28,164 bases of DNA from Firmicutes bacterium UBA5389 (GTDB lineage: Bacteria; Bacillota; DTU025): positions 54,067 through 82,230 of the forward strand of contig DHON01000049.1 in the NCBI GenBank assembly GCA_002409965.1, read 5' to 3'. This document shows, piece after piece, positions 7,397 to 14,942 of this stretch. The notes beneath the pieces were generated by a model, which was not told where the DNA came from, did not search any database, and saw only the letters and a program-made list of their open reading frames with translations. Position numbers and translations under genes: made by a program. Position 1 is the stretch's first letter. Each line of letters starts with the position of its first letter.

Positions 7397-8386
7397 TCAC
7401 CTCTTTCTCAGGCGCGGGTTGACGACTTCGTCGAGCCCTCTGCCGACCATGTAGAATGCGGCGCAGAACAGAGTGATGAAGAACCCCGACGGCGCCCAGA
7501 GCCACCAGTACTTGCCGAAATCGAACAGGTATCCCGCGGTTTCGGCCGTATGTATCATCATGCCCCAGCTCATGTCGATGTTCAGAACGCCGAAGAACGA
7601 GAGCGTGGCTTCGCTCACGATCGCCGCTGTCACGTTGAACATCATGTAGAGAAACGAAAGAGGAAGGACGTTGGGGATAATGTGCGCACGGATTATGTGC
7701 AGATCGCTTCCGCCGGCAACTCGCGCTGCGTCGATGTACGGCCTCACCTTCACCTGCAGCGCCTGCGCCTTCAAGATCACGGTTATGCCGCCGAAGGCTT
7801 CAAGAAAGCCCAAGATGACGGCGAAAGAGAAGATGTCCAGCCTCATCATGGATCCGATGACCACGAGCAAAGGCACGAACGGGAAGAGCATCACGATGTC
7901 GGCAAGTCGCATGAAGAGCGTGTCGGTGAATCCCCCGTAGTACGCAGCCATCGCTCCAATGAAGGTGCCCACTACCACACTGATCACCGCCGACAGCACG
8001 CCCAGCAGGAACTCGCGCCCTGTACTGAACATCAGCTGCGCCAGGATGTCGCGCCCAATGGGATCAGTCCCGAGCAAATGGCCTGCCACAGGCGGCGATG
8101 GATGCATCATGATCGGGTCAAAGCCCACAACCGGATGGTAAACGAGAGGATCCCAGACGAAGTTGATCATGATGGGCCACAGGAGCCCAAAGATTCCGAA
8201 CGCGATGATGATCATCAAACCGAACATGCCCACCCGACTCTCCTTGAATACCTCCCAGTTCTGAGCCAGTGAGCGCATGTTCATCTTCCATCGTATCTTC
8301 CAGATGGGTTCGGTGATCCCCGGATCGAACCGAGGGCCTTCCCCGTTGCTCTGTCTTGCGTTGGGGCTAGTAGCCAATTCGTTCAC
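7397..8386 (-). CDS. Peptide-type ABC transporter permease (OppC/DppC family)
   Basis: A 329-aa inner-membrane permease of typical OppC length. The start is GTG at 8386, with AGGTGG six bases upstream. The N-terminus is cytoplasmic; helix 1 is about 52-74. LLGTDPIGRDILAQLMF (104-120) follows helix 1, as in the family. The EAA loop is at 217-243 (YIDAARVAGGSDLHIIRAHIIP), with SEATLSFFGV and a final helix before the C-terminal LDEVVNPRLRKR. In contrast to the OppC at the left edge, there is no large insertion after helix 1. It pairs with the unusually long OppB immediately upstream. Confidence 0.93.
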   Translation of the reverse strand: MNELATSPNARQSNGEGPRFDPGITEPIWKIRWKMNMRSLAQNWEVFKESRVGMFGLMIIIAFGIFGLLWPIMINFVWDPLVYHPVVGFDPIMMHPSPPVAGHLLGTDPIGRDILAQLMFSTGREFLLGVLSAVISVVVGTFIGAMAAYYGGFTDTLFMRLADIVMLFPFVPLLVVIGSMMRLDIFSFAVILGFLEAFGGITVILKAQALQVKVRPYIDAARVAGGSDLHIIRAHIIPNVLPLSFLYMMFNVTAAIVSEATLSFFGVLNIDMSWGMMIHTAETAGYLFDFGKYWWLWAPSGFFITLFCAAFYMVGRGLDEVVNPRLRKR

Positions 8387-8396
8387 ACATATCCAC

Positions 8397-9581
8397 CTAC
8401 CCTTCCGCCGGCTGCCCGGTGTAGGATATTCTGGGATCGAGTGCGGCGTAGAGCAGGTCAGCCACGAAGTGCGCTACTAGCAGGAACACGCCGGTGAAGA
8501 CGAGCGCGCCGGTGGCCAGCGGGTAGTCGTTCCCGAGCGCCGCGCGGAAGAGCACCTGCCCCAGGCCGGGCCAGGAGAACATCGTCTCTGTGACAAGGCC
8601 CCCGCTCATCGACGATGCCAAACTCAGCACCAGGCTGGTAACGGTGGGAAGGAGCGCGTTGCGCGCCGCGTAGCGATCACGCACCACATTATCGGGCAGG
8701 CCTTTAGCCCTGGCGGCCATGACGTAGTCTTCCTGGACCGTTTCAAGCATCGAGTCGCGCATCAGAAGCATAGTTCCCGCGAAGTTGATCAGCGTCAGCG
8801 TGCACACCGGGAGCATCATGTGTCGGATGATGTCCCATATGTAGATGAGTGTCCCTGTCGCGTGCGCGATCCAGATTGCCAGGCAGATCACTCCGGCCGT
8901 CATCCCCCATGCCAGCGCAGCGCTTCTGCGCGTTCTGCGCAGCCCGCGGCGGAGCGTCCAGAATATGAAGAATACTGCCAGGGCAATCAGGGCGATGCCC
9001 AACACCATGTAGCCAAAGACCGTGTTGGACGTGAACGGCGCCCTGGTCCACAGCGCGGGCTCAATGAACTGGTTCAGAGGTAGCCAGTGCAGAGTGTAGG
9101 CGAATAACCATATCAAAATCAGCGACAGCAGCGGGTAGAAGGCCGTCCAGAATGTTATGCCTACTACGGTCGCTATGTGGTCCACCGTCGCGCCTCGCTG
9201 CCAGGCGATGATCCGCCCCAGCACGAACCCAACGTAGAACGACAGGCAGTTGGCAGTGACGAACAGGACGATGGTGCGCGGAAGACGTTCAATGAGGATG
9301 TCCCACACTGGTTTGGGGTATTGGCTGAAAGACACTCCTAAGTTGCCGGTGAAGAAGTTCTTGATGTAGCTGATGTACTGCAAGAACGGCGATCTATCCA
9401 GGCCCAACTGTTTCTTGAGTTCTTCCCGCGCAGCCTGCGGGATTCTGGGGTTCGCCAGGTACATCTGGGATATGTCGCCCGGCATGGCCTGCATCAGAAA
9501 ATACACCAGAGTCATGTATATGAGCAGCGTGAGCACCAGCTGGCCGACACGGCCCAGCATGTATCTTCGCATTATCATCAC
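8397..9581 (-). CDS. Peptide-type ABC transporter permease (OppB/DppB family) with extra membrane segments
   Basis: A 394-aa permease, about 70 residues longer than usual OppB proteins. The family signature VYFLMQAMPGD (26-36) follows helix 1, and the EAA loop is at 284-312 (EDYVMAARAKGLPDNVVRDRY), then SGGLVTETMFSWPGLGQVLF. The extra length lies at about 172-247, between helix 4 and the segment that normally reads DxxxHxxLPxxTL (here DIIRHMMLPVCTLTL). It contains two additional hydrophobic stretches (about 188-208 and 223-242) separated by a very basic loop, RRGLRRTRRS. Several starts are possible in a row (GTG 9581, ATG 9578, ATG 9572); only a weak GGGTGAT precedes them. A strong hairpin separates this gene from the binding-protein gene upstream. 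Confidence 0.93.
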   Translation of the reverse strand: MMIMRRYMLGRVGQLVLTLLIYMTLVYFLMQAMPGDISQMYLANPRIPQAAREELKKQLGLDRSPFLQYISYIKNFFTGNLGVSFSQYPKPVWDILIERLPRTIVLFVTANCLSFYVGFVLGRIIAWQRGATVDHIATVVGITFWTAFYPLLSLILIWLFAYTLHWLPLNQFIEPALWTRAPFTSNTVFGYMVLGIALIALAVFFIFWTLRRGLRRTRRSAALAWGMTAGVICLAIWIAHATGTLIYIWDIIRHMMLPVCTLTLINFAGTMLLMRDSMLETVQEDYVMAARAKGLPDNVVRDRYAARNALLPTVTSLVLSLASSMSGGLVTETMFSWPGLGQVLFRAALGNDYPLATGALVFTGVFLLVAHFVADLLYAALDPRISYTGQPAEG

Positions 9582-9613
9582 CCGAGCTTTCAGCTGTTCT
9601 ATTCCAAATCGGA

Positions 9614-9654
9614 GCGCGGGCCGAAAGGCCCCCCGATGGGCCGCCGGCCCGCGC
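9614..9654 (-). repeat. Intercistronic hairpin between binding protein and OppB
   Basis: A perfect 9-bp inverted repeat (GCGCGGGCC at 9614-9622, GGCCCGCGC at 9646-9654) encloses a second 5-bp stem (9627-9631 with 9638-9642). The folded RNA would be long and very GC-rich, with no T-run behind it on the minus strand. It sits in the about 100-base gap after the binding-protein stop codon, the same place as the hairpin at 2378-2411 in the other peptide operon. It most likely sets the ratio of binding protein to permease by partial termination or 3'-end protection. Confidence 0.65.
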
Positions 9655-9682
9655 GCGGCCGGGAATCACCCAGCGAACGCTC

Positions 9683-11566
9683 TTAGTTCTTCACTTTGAC
9701 CGTGCTAGTCAAGCCGCCAAAGTACTGAATGCCGCTCAGAACCTTGGTGTACGGGAATTCGAGACGATCGCTCCTGTAGGCTTCGATCAGAGGAGTATCG
9801 AACAGCACTATGTACGGCAGATCCTCCGCCAGCATTTCCTGCATCTTGAAAGCCTTCTCCCGAGCTTTGACTAGGTCCGGCTCAGCCAGGAACGACTCTG
9901 ACAGCTTGTCGAACTCCGGATTGACGTACTGAGTGGAGTTGAATCCACCTGCAGGCGCCTGGCTGCTGTGGAAAAACCAGTGCATATGGTCAGGATACAG
10001 GGTAAGGCTCCACCCCAGCAGGAAGGCATCGTAGTCGCGTTCGTCGGTCTTGCTGAGGACCACGTTGAACTCACTGGGAACGACCTCGCAGGGTATTCCG
10101 ATCTCCTGCATCCACGTGCCGATGTTCAGGCCGAATGTGTACCGAAGCGGGTCGTAGCCGGCCGTCATGACCATGAACTCGAACGAAGGCATCTTCTTGC
10201 CGTCCGGCATGATCAGGCCCTTGCCGCGCTTCAGCACCTTGTCCTTCTCCAGGTCAACCTGGGGTTCGACTTCCCATGAGAAGCCGGCGCTCTTCAGCAG
10301 CTTGACGGCTTCGGTGATCCTCTGGCTGCGGGTCATCCCCTTGCCCCACATCTTGACATCGGAGTTGAACCAGTAGGCGTTGCCCGGAGGAACCACCGAA
10401 TACTGCGCGAACGCCACGCCCTGCAGCACTCTCTCGGTAATGTACTCTCGGTCGATCAGCGTTGCTACAGCCTGACGGAACTCCTTGATCCCAAATGGGT
10501 AACGCCCGAGGTTGAATCCCATGTACCTAAAGCCGTTGACGCTGTTCTCTATTGTAGCTATATTGGGGGTCTTCTTGAGCTGCTCCTGGAACCCACGCTG
10601 CAAGCCCAAGGAGTTCAGGATGAAGTCGACCTCGCCCTTCATGAGTGAAAGCACCGCAGCGTTTTGGTTCTGCAGAATGCGGAACCTCAGCTGGTCGACG
10701 TAGGGACCCTCGACTACCTGAAGCTTGACATCGCCCTTGGCGTCTCCTGTGGTCCACTTCACGCCGGTCTTCTTGTTCTCGATCATGAAAGCGCCGTTCT
10801 TGTAGAAGGTATTGGCATCGCCCTTGAAAGCGTAGTATTTGTTGGGCAAATGCGTGATGAACGCGCCCTTCTCCCAGCGCTGCACGACCCACGGACCCGC
10901 AACCGGTTCGCTCCCCAGCGGATCATGAGCGAGAAGCTCCTTCACAGGGTCGGCCGCCTTGAGGGCCTTATCGACTATTGGGCCCCAGTAGGCTTTGGGC
11001 AGGATGTAGGCCTGCAGAAGGCCGTACTGCCACTGTGCAAGCCCGGGCAGCTCCGTGAGGAAGTACTTGACCGAGTAGTCGTCCACCTTCTCCACGCGAT
11101 CCAGAATATCTGGGTCAATATTGCCGGGCCAGTTGCCGCCCAGTTTGTTGGGGTCGAGCGCCAGCGGCGCCATGTAGCTGAACGCGACGTCGTCAGCGGT
11201 GATGGGCTTGCCGTCGCTCCACTTGAGATCCCTGCGCATGCGAACTACGGAGGTATAGAACGTCTTGTCGCCTATCTTCTCTTCCTTGACGGGTGTCGGC
11301 ATGCCCAGCGCCGCCGATGGGCTGAACACGAAGTCGGGCGCAGCATTACCGTAAAGGCCGATGTAGGACTGCTGGTAACCAACGAATGCGTTCCAGACCG
11401 ATGCATCAGGGCCCAGCTGTGCCCAGATGTTCAGTGTAGTGGGGTCCTCGAAAATCGCCATCTCATACACTTTCTCCGCCGCCTGCCCCATCGCGCTCAT
11501 ACCCGCGATGACGGCCACGAACAACAACACAGCCAGACCAAACCTGAAGTTTCTCATTACCCCCAT
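9683..11566 (-). CDS. Extracellular solute-binding protein, family 5 (peptide/nickel type), canonical order
   Basis: The secreted binding protein of the OppBCDF importer encoded next to it; 627 aa from ATG 11566, which follows AAGGAGG closely. ATG 11557 is an alternative. The signal peptide (about 1-30, ending GQAA) has no lipobox Cys, so the product should be soluble in the periplasm rather than a lipoprotein. Domain order is normal: WSDGKPITADDV (116-127), PVAGPWVVQRWEKG (221-234), NKYYAF (242-247), PYVDQLRFRI (288-297), GFNLGRYPFGIKEFRQAVAT (350-369), DRE, FHSS (532-535), NPEFDKL (549-555). Between NKYYAF and PYVDQ there is an extra about 40 residues, in the loop where the permuted paralogue at 2444-4156 has its new termini. 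At 627 aa it is longer than the usual 500-560 aa. Confidence 0.94.
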   Translation of the reverse strand: MGVMRNFRFGLAVLLFVAVIAGMSAMGQAAEKVYEMAIFEDPTTLNIWAQLGPDASVWNAFVGYQQSYIGLYGNAAPDFVFSPSAALGMPTPVKEEKIGDKTFYTSVVRMRRDLKWSDGKPITADDVAFSYMAPLALDPNKLGGNWPGNIDPDILDRVEKVDDYSVKYFLTELPGLAQWQYGLLQAYILPKAYWGPIVDKALKAADPVKELLAHDPLGSEPVAGPWVVQRWEKGAFITHLPNKYYAFKGDANTFYKNGAFMIENKKTGVKWTTGDAKGDVKLQVVEGPYVDQLRFRILQNQNAAVLSLMKGEVDFILNSLGLQRGFQEQLKKTPNIATIENSVNGFRYMGFNLGRYPFGIKEFRQAVATLIDREYITERVLQGVAFAQYSVVPPGNAYWFNSDVKMWGKGMTRSQRITEAVKLLKSAGFSWEVEPQVDLEKDKVLKRGKGLIMPDGKKMPSFEFMVMTAGYDPLRYTFGLNIGTWMQEIGIPCEVVPSEFNVVLSKTDERDYDAFLLGWSLTLYPDHMHWFFHSSQAPAGGFNSTQYVNPEFDKLSESFLAEPDLVKAREKAFKMQEMLAEDLPYIVLFDTPLIEAYRSDRLEFPYTKVLSGIQYFGGLTSTVKVKN

Positions 11567-11670
11567 GTACCTCCTTCTGTGATTTAGTGGAGTCACATGG
11601 TGGTCATTCTTCTCACGGCGTTGAAATCCTGCCTTTGATATGGCGAAATATAACTTGCTTGCCACATATC
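11567..11670 (-). promoter_or_regulatory. Leader of the opp operon with one copy of the repeated element
   Basis: This 104-base gap lies between the thioredoxin-fold gene and the binding-protein gene. On the minus strand it contains AGGATTTC (11623-11630 on the map) followed, after 13 bases, by GAAT (11606-11609). This is the same arrangement seen twice in the leader of the permuted-binding-protein operon. AAGGAGG follows shortly before the start. I see no clear -35/-10 pair. Confidence 0.4.
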
Positions 11671-12198
11671 CTACAGAGCTGCGCCTAGCTTCCTGCCGAT
11701 TTCCTCTTCAGCATTGGTATCCCAGCCCTCTTTCACATAGAAGACCGATCCCGACTTATCGATCAGGTATACCACGGGCACGCCGCGCACCCGGTATGCG
11801 ACCGCTGCGGATCGACCATCGGCGCGGCCCACCATTGGAAACGCGGCGCCCACTCCCGCTGCGAACTGGCCGATGGCGCGCTCGTCCTCGCCCAGATCAT
11901 CTATGCCCACGCAGAGCAGGCCGCGCCCGCGGTATCGATCATACACTCGTTGCACAGCCCCCAGAGCGTTGGCCGACAGCCGGTACTTGGTGTTCCAGAA
12001 GACCACTAACATGACCTTGCCCCGAACGGGCACGACTACGTCCTCCCCGTCCAGCGAAGTCGCCCTCACCAGCGGCGCAGGTCGCCCAACCAGGCTCGCG
12101 GGCTGCGCGAGCGCTTCGCCCGGCTCAAGCGCCAGCCCTGCCAACAAGGCAGCCAGCGCAAACAGCATGACGGCCAGAACCCGCCTGTATATGCACAT
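11671..12198 (-). CDS. Secreted thioredoxin-fold (TlpA/AhpC-TSA-like) protein lacking the CXXC
   Basis: A 175-aa protein with an N-terminal signal peptide or anchor (5-32, ALA end) and a TlpA/ResA-like fold: VGRPAPLVRATSLDGE (37-52), GKVMLVVFWNTK (60-71), a helix, LLCVGIDDLGED (94-105), and RVRGVPVVYLIDKSG (136-150) with the conserved cis-proline at 141. In redox-active relatives FW.TWCPPC follows the strand. Here the residues are FWNTKYRLS (67-75), so both cysteines and the Trp are replaced (Tyr 72, Ser 75). Thiol-disulfide exchange by the normal mechanism is therefore impossible. The start ATG has GGTGAG five bases upstream. It lies just upstream of the opp operon; the role is unknown, perhaps a binding or scaffolding protein in the envelope. 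Confidence 0.82.
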   Translation of the reverse strand: MCIYRRVLAVMLFALAALLAGLALEPGEALAQPASLVGRPAPLVRATSLDGEDVVVPVRGKVMLVVFWNTKYRLSANALGAVQRVYDRYRGRGLLCVGIDDLGEDERAIGQFAAGVGAAFPMVGRADGRSAAVAYRVRGVPVVYLIDKSGSVFYVKEGWDTNAEEEIGRKLGAAL

Positions 12199-12324
12199 TC
12201 ACACTCACCATCCATAGATCACGAAGCGCTTCCGCCCATCTGGCACGCTCCCTGTACACACATATGACGCCCGCCAACCGCCAAGGTTTCATGCCTGATC
12301 CATTCCATGCCGGGCGCAACGCCC

Positions 12325-12350
12325 AAAAAAGCTTCCCCTCCCGGGGGAGC
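12325..12350 (-). terminator. Intrinsic terminator after the YhaM-like gene
   Basis: On the minus strand GCTCCCC pairs with GGGGAAGC (one bulged A) around a five-base loop and is followed directly by TTTTTT. It lies 17 bases past the stop of the nuclease gene and closes the long minus-strand run. A second small hairpin (GGGCG-CAA-CGCCC on the map, 12312-12324) follows the T-run. Confidence 0.7.
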
Positions 12351-12366
12351 ACATGATCGTCACTGT

Positions 12367-13413
12367 CTATTCTCGGAATTCGGACCTCGACGGCACCCAC
12401 ACCGTCCTGCCCACAAGCTCCGAATACCGATACTCCCCTTCGCCCGATGCGAAGGATTCCCGGATGGTCCTTTCGAACTTGTTGACCTGCGCGTCCATGT
12501 TGTCGGCATGGTGAAGAATGCACGCTTCGATCGTCGCCGGTTGCACTGGCGAGCCCCATTCGAGAGCGCCGTGATGGCTCGCCAAAAGGTGGGCAAGTTC
12601 GAGCGTGAGCCCGGGAGTCCAGCACGGCGAGGCACACGAGCCTCTGTCGGGGCAATCCGAGACCAGCTCTGCTATACGCCTGTTGACCACTTCCATGCCG
12701 AGCACAATGTGCTCGACGGCTACTCCGCTCAATGACATGGCCGCAGCGGCTCGCGCCCGTTCGTAGTCGTAGCTTTGGACTTTCCCGATGTCGTGGAGAA
12801 GCGCTCCCGCGCATAGAACGTCCCAGTCGGCCGAGGCATACTGCTGGGCCGCCTGTCTGCATATGTGCAACACGTTGACCGTGTGTTCCAGAAGGCCCCC
12901 CGAGTAGGCGTGATGATGTCTGATCGCGGCAGGCCACTCCCGAAACCTGGCCATGAACTCAGGATCGCCGAAGAACGACTGAAGAAGGCATCGGATCGGC
13001 TTCTTGGATACACCCGACACAGCGTTCAACACCGCGGCGGCCATCTCGTCGATGTCGCGCGGCGTCGCGGGAACGAAGTCGGCCAGATCGCACTGGGACA
13101 CATCGCACAGTGTTATGGACCGGCCGAAACTCGATGTATCCTGCGACAGCTGTAAGCTTCCACCGTACTCCTCAACCTGCACATTGCTGACGCCCACACA
13201 GGCGCCTGGTTCGAGCCCCAAGGTCGCCTCAGGAGAGTATCGCCAGAGCTTCAGGCTTATCTCCCCGGTCCTGTCGACCAGCTTCACATCAGCGAAATAC
13301 GAGCCGTTCCTGGTCTGCCTGCATTTGACGTCGGCACAAAGGAGAACGGTGTCGACCGTCACCCCTGGCTTCAGATCGGCCACGAACTGCGTTTTGACTA
13401 TCTGGTGCGCCAT
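12367..13413 (-). CDS. OB-fold/HD-domain protein, YhaM-like 3'-5' exoribonuclease family
   Basis: A cytoplasmic 348-aa protein. An N-terminal OB-fold (about 15-95, with GSYFADVKLVDRTGEISLKLW at 37-57) resembles the nucleic-acid-binding domain of YhaM. A C-terminal HD hydrolase domain (about 160-310) has HHHAYSGGLLEHT (166-178), LLHDIGK with the metal-binding His207-Asp208, SHHGALEWGSP (279-289) and HHADNMDA (301-308). This arrangement and length match YhaM/CBF1, Mn-dependent 3'-5' exonucleases of Gram-positive bacteria. YhaM is about 314 aa, so this one is slightly longer. A Cys/Asp-rich insert (252-265) in the HD domain is unusual. It is the last gene of the run before a terminator. Confidence 0.87.
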   Translation of the reverse strand: MAHQIVKTQFVADLKPGVTVDTVLLCADVKCRQTRNGSYFADVKLVDRTGEISLKLWRYSPEATLGLEPGACVGVSNVQVEEYGGSLQLSQDTSSFGRSITLCDVSQCDLADFVPATPRDIDEMAAAVLNAVSGVSKKPIRCLLQSFFGDPEFMARFREWPAAIRHHHAYSGGLLEHTVNVLHICRQAAQQYASADWDVLCAGALLHDIGKVQSYDYERARAAAAMSLSGVAVEHIVLGMEVVNRRIAELVSDCPDRGSCASPCWTPGLTLELAHLLASHHGALEWGSPVQPATIEACILHHADNMDAQVNKFERTIRESFASGEGEYRYSELVGRTVWVPSRSEFRE

Positions 13414-13438
13414 TGTATAACCTCATTTCACAGGACTG

Positions 13439-13849
13439 TCAGTGCACGCACGGGCCGAAGAACCGTTGTATTTCGGCCCTAGCAGCCTCCCGGCTGTCAG
13501 CCGCGTGCGCCAGATTGCGCGTCATTGAAGTTGCCAAATCGCGGCGCACGGTTCCGGACGCCGCCTTTGCCGGATCAGTGGCACCTAGCATCTGCCGGGC
13601 CACTTCCACGGCGTTTGGAGCCTCAAGCACCATGGCAAGCACAGGGCCGGACGTCATATAGGCCTCGACCTCATGGAAGAAGGGCCGCCCCACCAGGTGG
13701 CGATAGTGTTCGCGCACGAGCCCTTCCGACATCTCCAGTGTTCGCGCGCTGACCACCCTGAACCCACGCGCCTCAAACCTCGATATGATCTGCCCCACGA
13801 TTCCGCGCGTGAGCCCATCGGGCTTGATCATCACAAACGTGCGCTCCAT
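13439..13849 (-). CDS. ndk: Nucleoside diphosphate kinase
   Basis: Transfers the gamma-phosphate from NTPs to NDPs through a phosphohistidine; 136 aa, the normal length. I chose ATG 13849 (MERTFVMIKPDG) because GGAGG lies six bases upstream and the family starts there; a longer reading from 13894 would overlap the upstream gene. The conserved KPDG (9-12), RGIVGQIISRFEARGF (15-30), EHYRHLVGRPFF (47-58) and the GPV segment (68-70) are present. The catalytic His is 115 in RNLAHAADS. Most family members have N-x-x-H-G-S-D-S, so Ser is replaced by Ala at 117 and Gly by Ala at 116. It lies 16 bases after homoserine dehydrogenase. Confidence 0.95.
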   Translation of the reverse strand: MERTFVMIKPDGLTRGIVGQIISRFEARGFRVVSARTLEMSEGLVREHYRHLVGRPFFHEVEAYMTSGPVLAMVLEAPNAVEVARQMLGATDPAKAASGTVRRDLATSMTRNLAHAADSREAARAEIQRFFGPCVH

Positions 13850-13865
13850 CGCGCGCCTCCAGTAC

Positions 13866-14930
13866 TCATGAAATATGTCCTTGCTCGCCGCCAACAGCCT
13901 TAGCCAAGTTGATCAGGTCCTTCAGAGCCGAACTAGCTGCCGCCGACGGCCCGCCTGAGCCCCCCACGATGGTGAGTTCGCCGAAAACATCGGTGGTGAA
14001 CCTCACGCCCTTGCTGTCGCCGGTGACCTGTGCCAGAAAATCCTTGTATGGAACGGGCGTAGGCTTCACTTCGATGCTGACATCGTCCGCAGTGCGGACG
14101 GCCCGCCCGATCAGGCGCAGGGTGCGGCCTTGCACGGCCCAGTAAGCTATCTCCCTCGATGTGACTTCGGTTATCCCGGTGACCTTCACATCGCCGAGCC
14201 GCTTGCGGGCGCCCATCGCAGCATTGGCCAGGATCAGTATCTTGCACGCTGTATCAATCCCGCTCACATCTCGCTCGGGCTGGGTTTCTGCCAGGCCCAT
14301 CGCCCTGCTCCTGCGCAGGGCCTCCTCGTAGGAAAGCCCATCGTCGGACATGGCCGTGAGGATGTAGTTGGTAGTGGAATTCAACACACCCTCTATTGAA
14401 TCGACTTGCGCCCCTGCGAGGCTCACTCTCACCGTATCGATGGCCGGAAGGCCCGCGGCTGCGGCGCCGCTGAACTTCAGACAGACTCCCGACTCCCTGG
14501 CGACCTGTGCCATGCCGTCGAAATCGGCCACAAGGGGAGCCTTGTTGAGAGTCACCAAGTGGCAACCGCGCCGGGCCGCGTCCTTGAGCCTGGAAAGCGC
14601 AGGCTCGCCAGTATCAAGATCAGACCACGTGGCGTCGACCAACACTCTTACATCCCCTTCGCGCATCGGGGGAAGCCACGCGTCTAGATCGCTCGGGTCG
14701 CCTCCGACGAACCCCTCCTGATCAGATAGTGTTCCCGCATTAGCCAGATTCACCAGAACCGGGCAGTCTATGCCGGACTCCGCCCGAATTCCGCCTTTTC
14801 GGGTGACTATGGATACCACCCGCGGCTCAAGACCGTGGCGCGATTTCAAGTACGGCGCCTTCCTGTTGAGCAGCCTGACAAACTCACGTCCAACATTCCC
14901 GAAACCGTAAAGACATATCGCGATCTGCAA
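13866..14930 (-). CDS. hom: Homoserine dehydrogenase
   Basis: Reduces aspartate semialdehyde to homoserine for threonine and methionine synthesis. The 354-aa form lacks the C-terminal ACT regulatory domain. The start is TTG at 14930 with a GGGGG ribosome-binding stretch before it. Seen: nucleotide-binding GFGNVG (9-14), NKAPL (129-133), the catalytic-domain signature GVLNSTTNYIL (181-191), GLAETQPERDVSGIDTACK (212-230) with the catalytic Lys region, and GELTIVGGSGG near the C-terminus, which resembles the short class in which a Gly-rich end replaces ACT. It sits 12 bases after the MFS transporter and 16 bases before ndk. Confidence 0.93.
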   Translation of the reverse strand: MQIAICLYGFGNVGREFVRLLNRKAPYLKSRHGLEPRVVSIVTRKGGIRAESGIDCPVLVNLANAGTLSDQEGFVGGDPSDLDAWLPPMREGDVRVLVDATWSDLDTGEPALSRLKDAARRGCHLVTLNKAPLVADFDGMAQVARESGVCLKFSGAAAAGLPAIDTVRVSLAGAQVDSIEGVLNSTTNYILTAMSDDGLSYEEALRRSRAMGLAETQPERDVSGIDTACKILILANAAMGARKRLGDVKVTGITEVTSREIAYWAVQGRTLRLIGRAVRTADDVSIEVKPTPVPYKDFLAQVTGDSKGVRFTTDVFGELTIVGGSGGPSAAASSALKDLINLAKAVGGEQGHIS

Positions 14931-14942
14931 AATGATACCCCC

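Noticed and set aside
12125..12937. Long minus-strand frame overlapping the YhaM-like gene and the terminator
   Set aside because: It crosses a good intrinsic terminator and a gene boundary, and its protein is Arg/Gly/Ser-rich with no domain.
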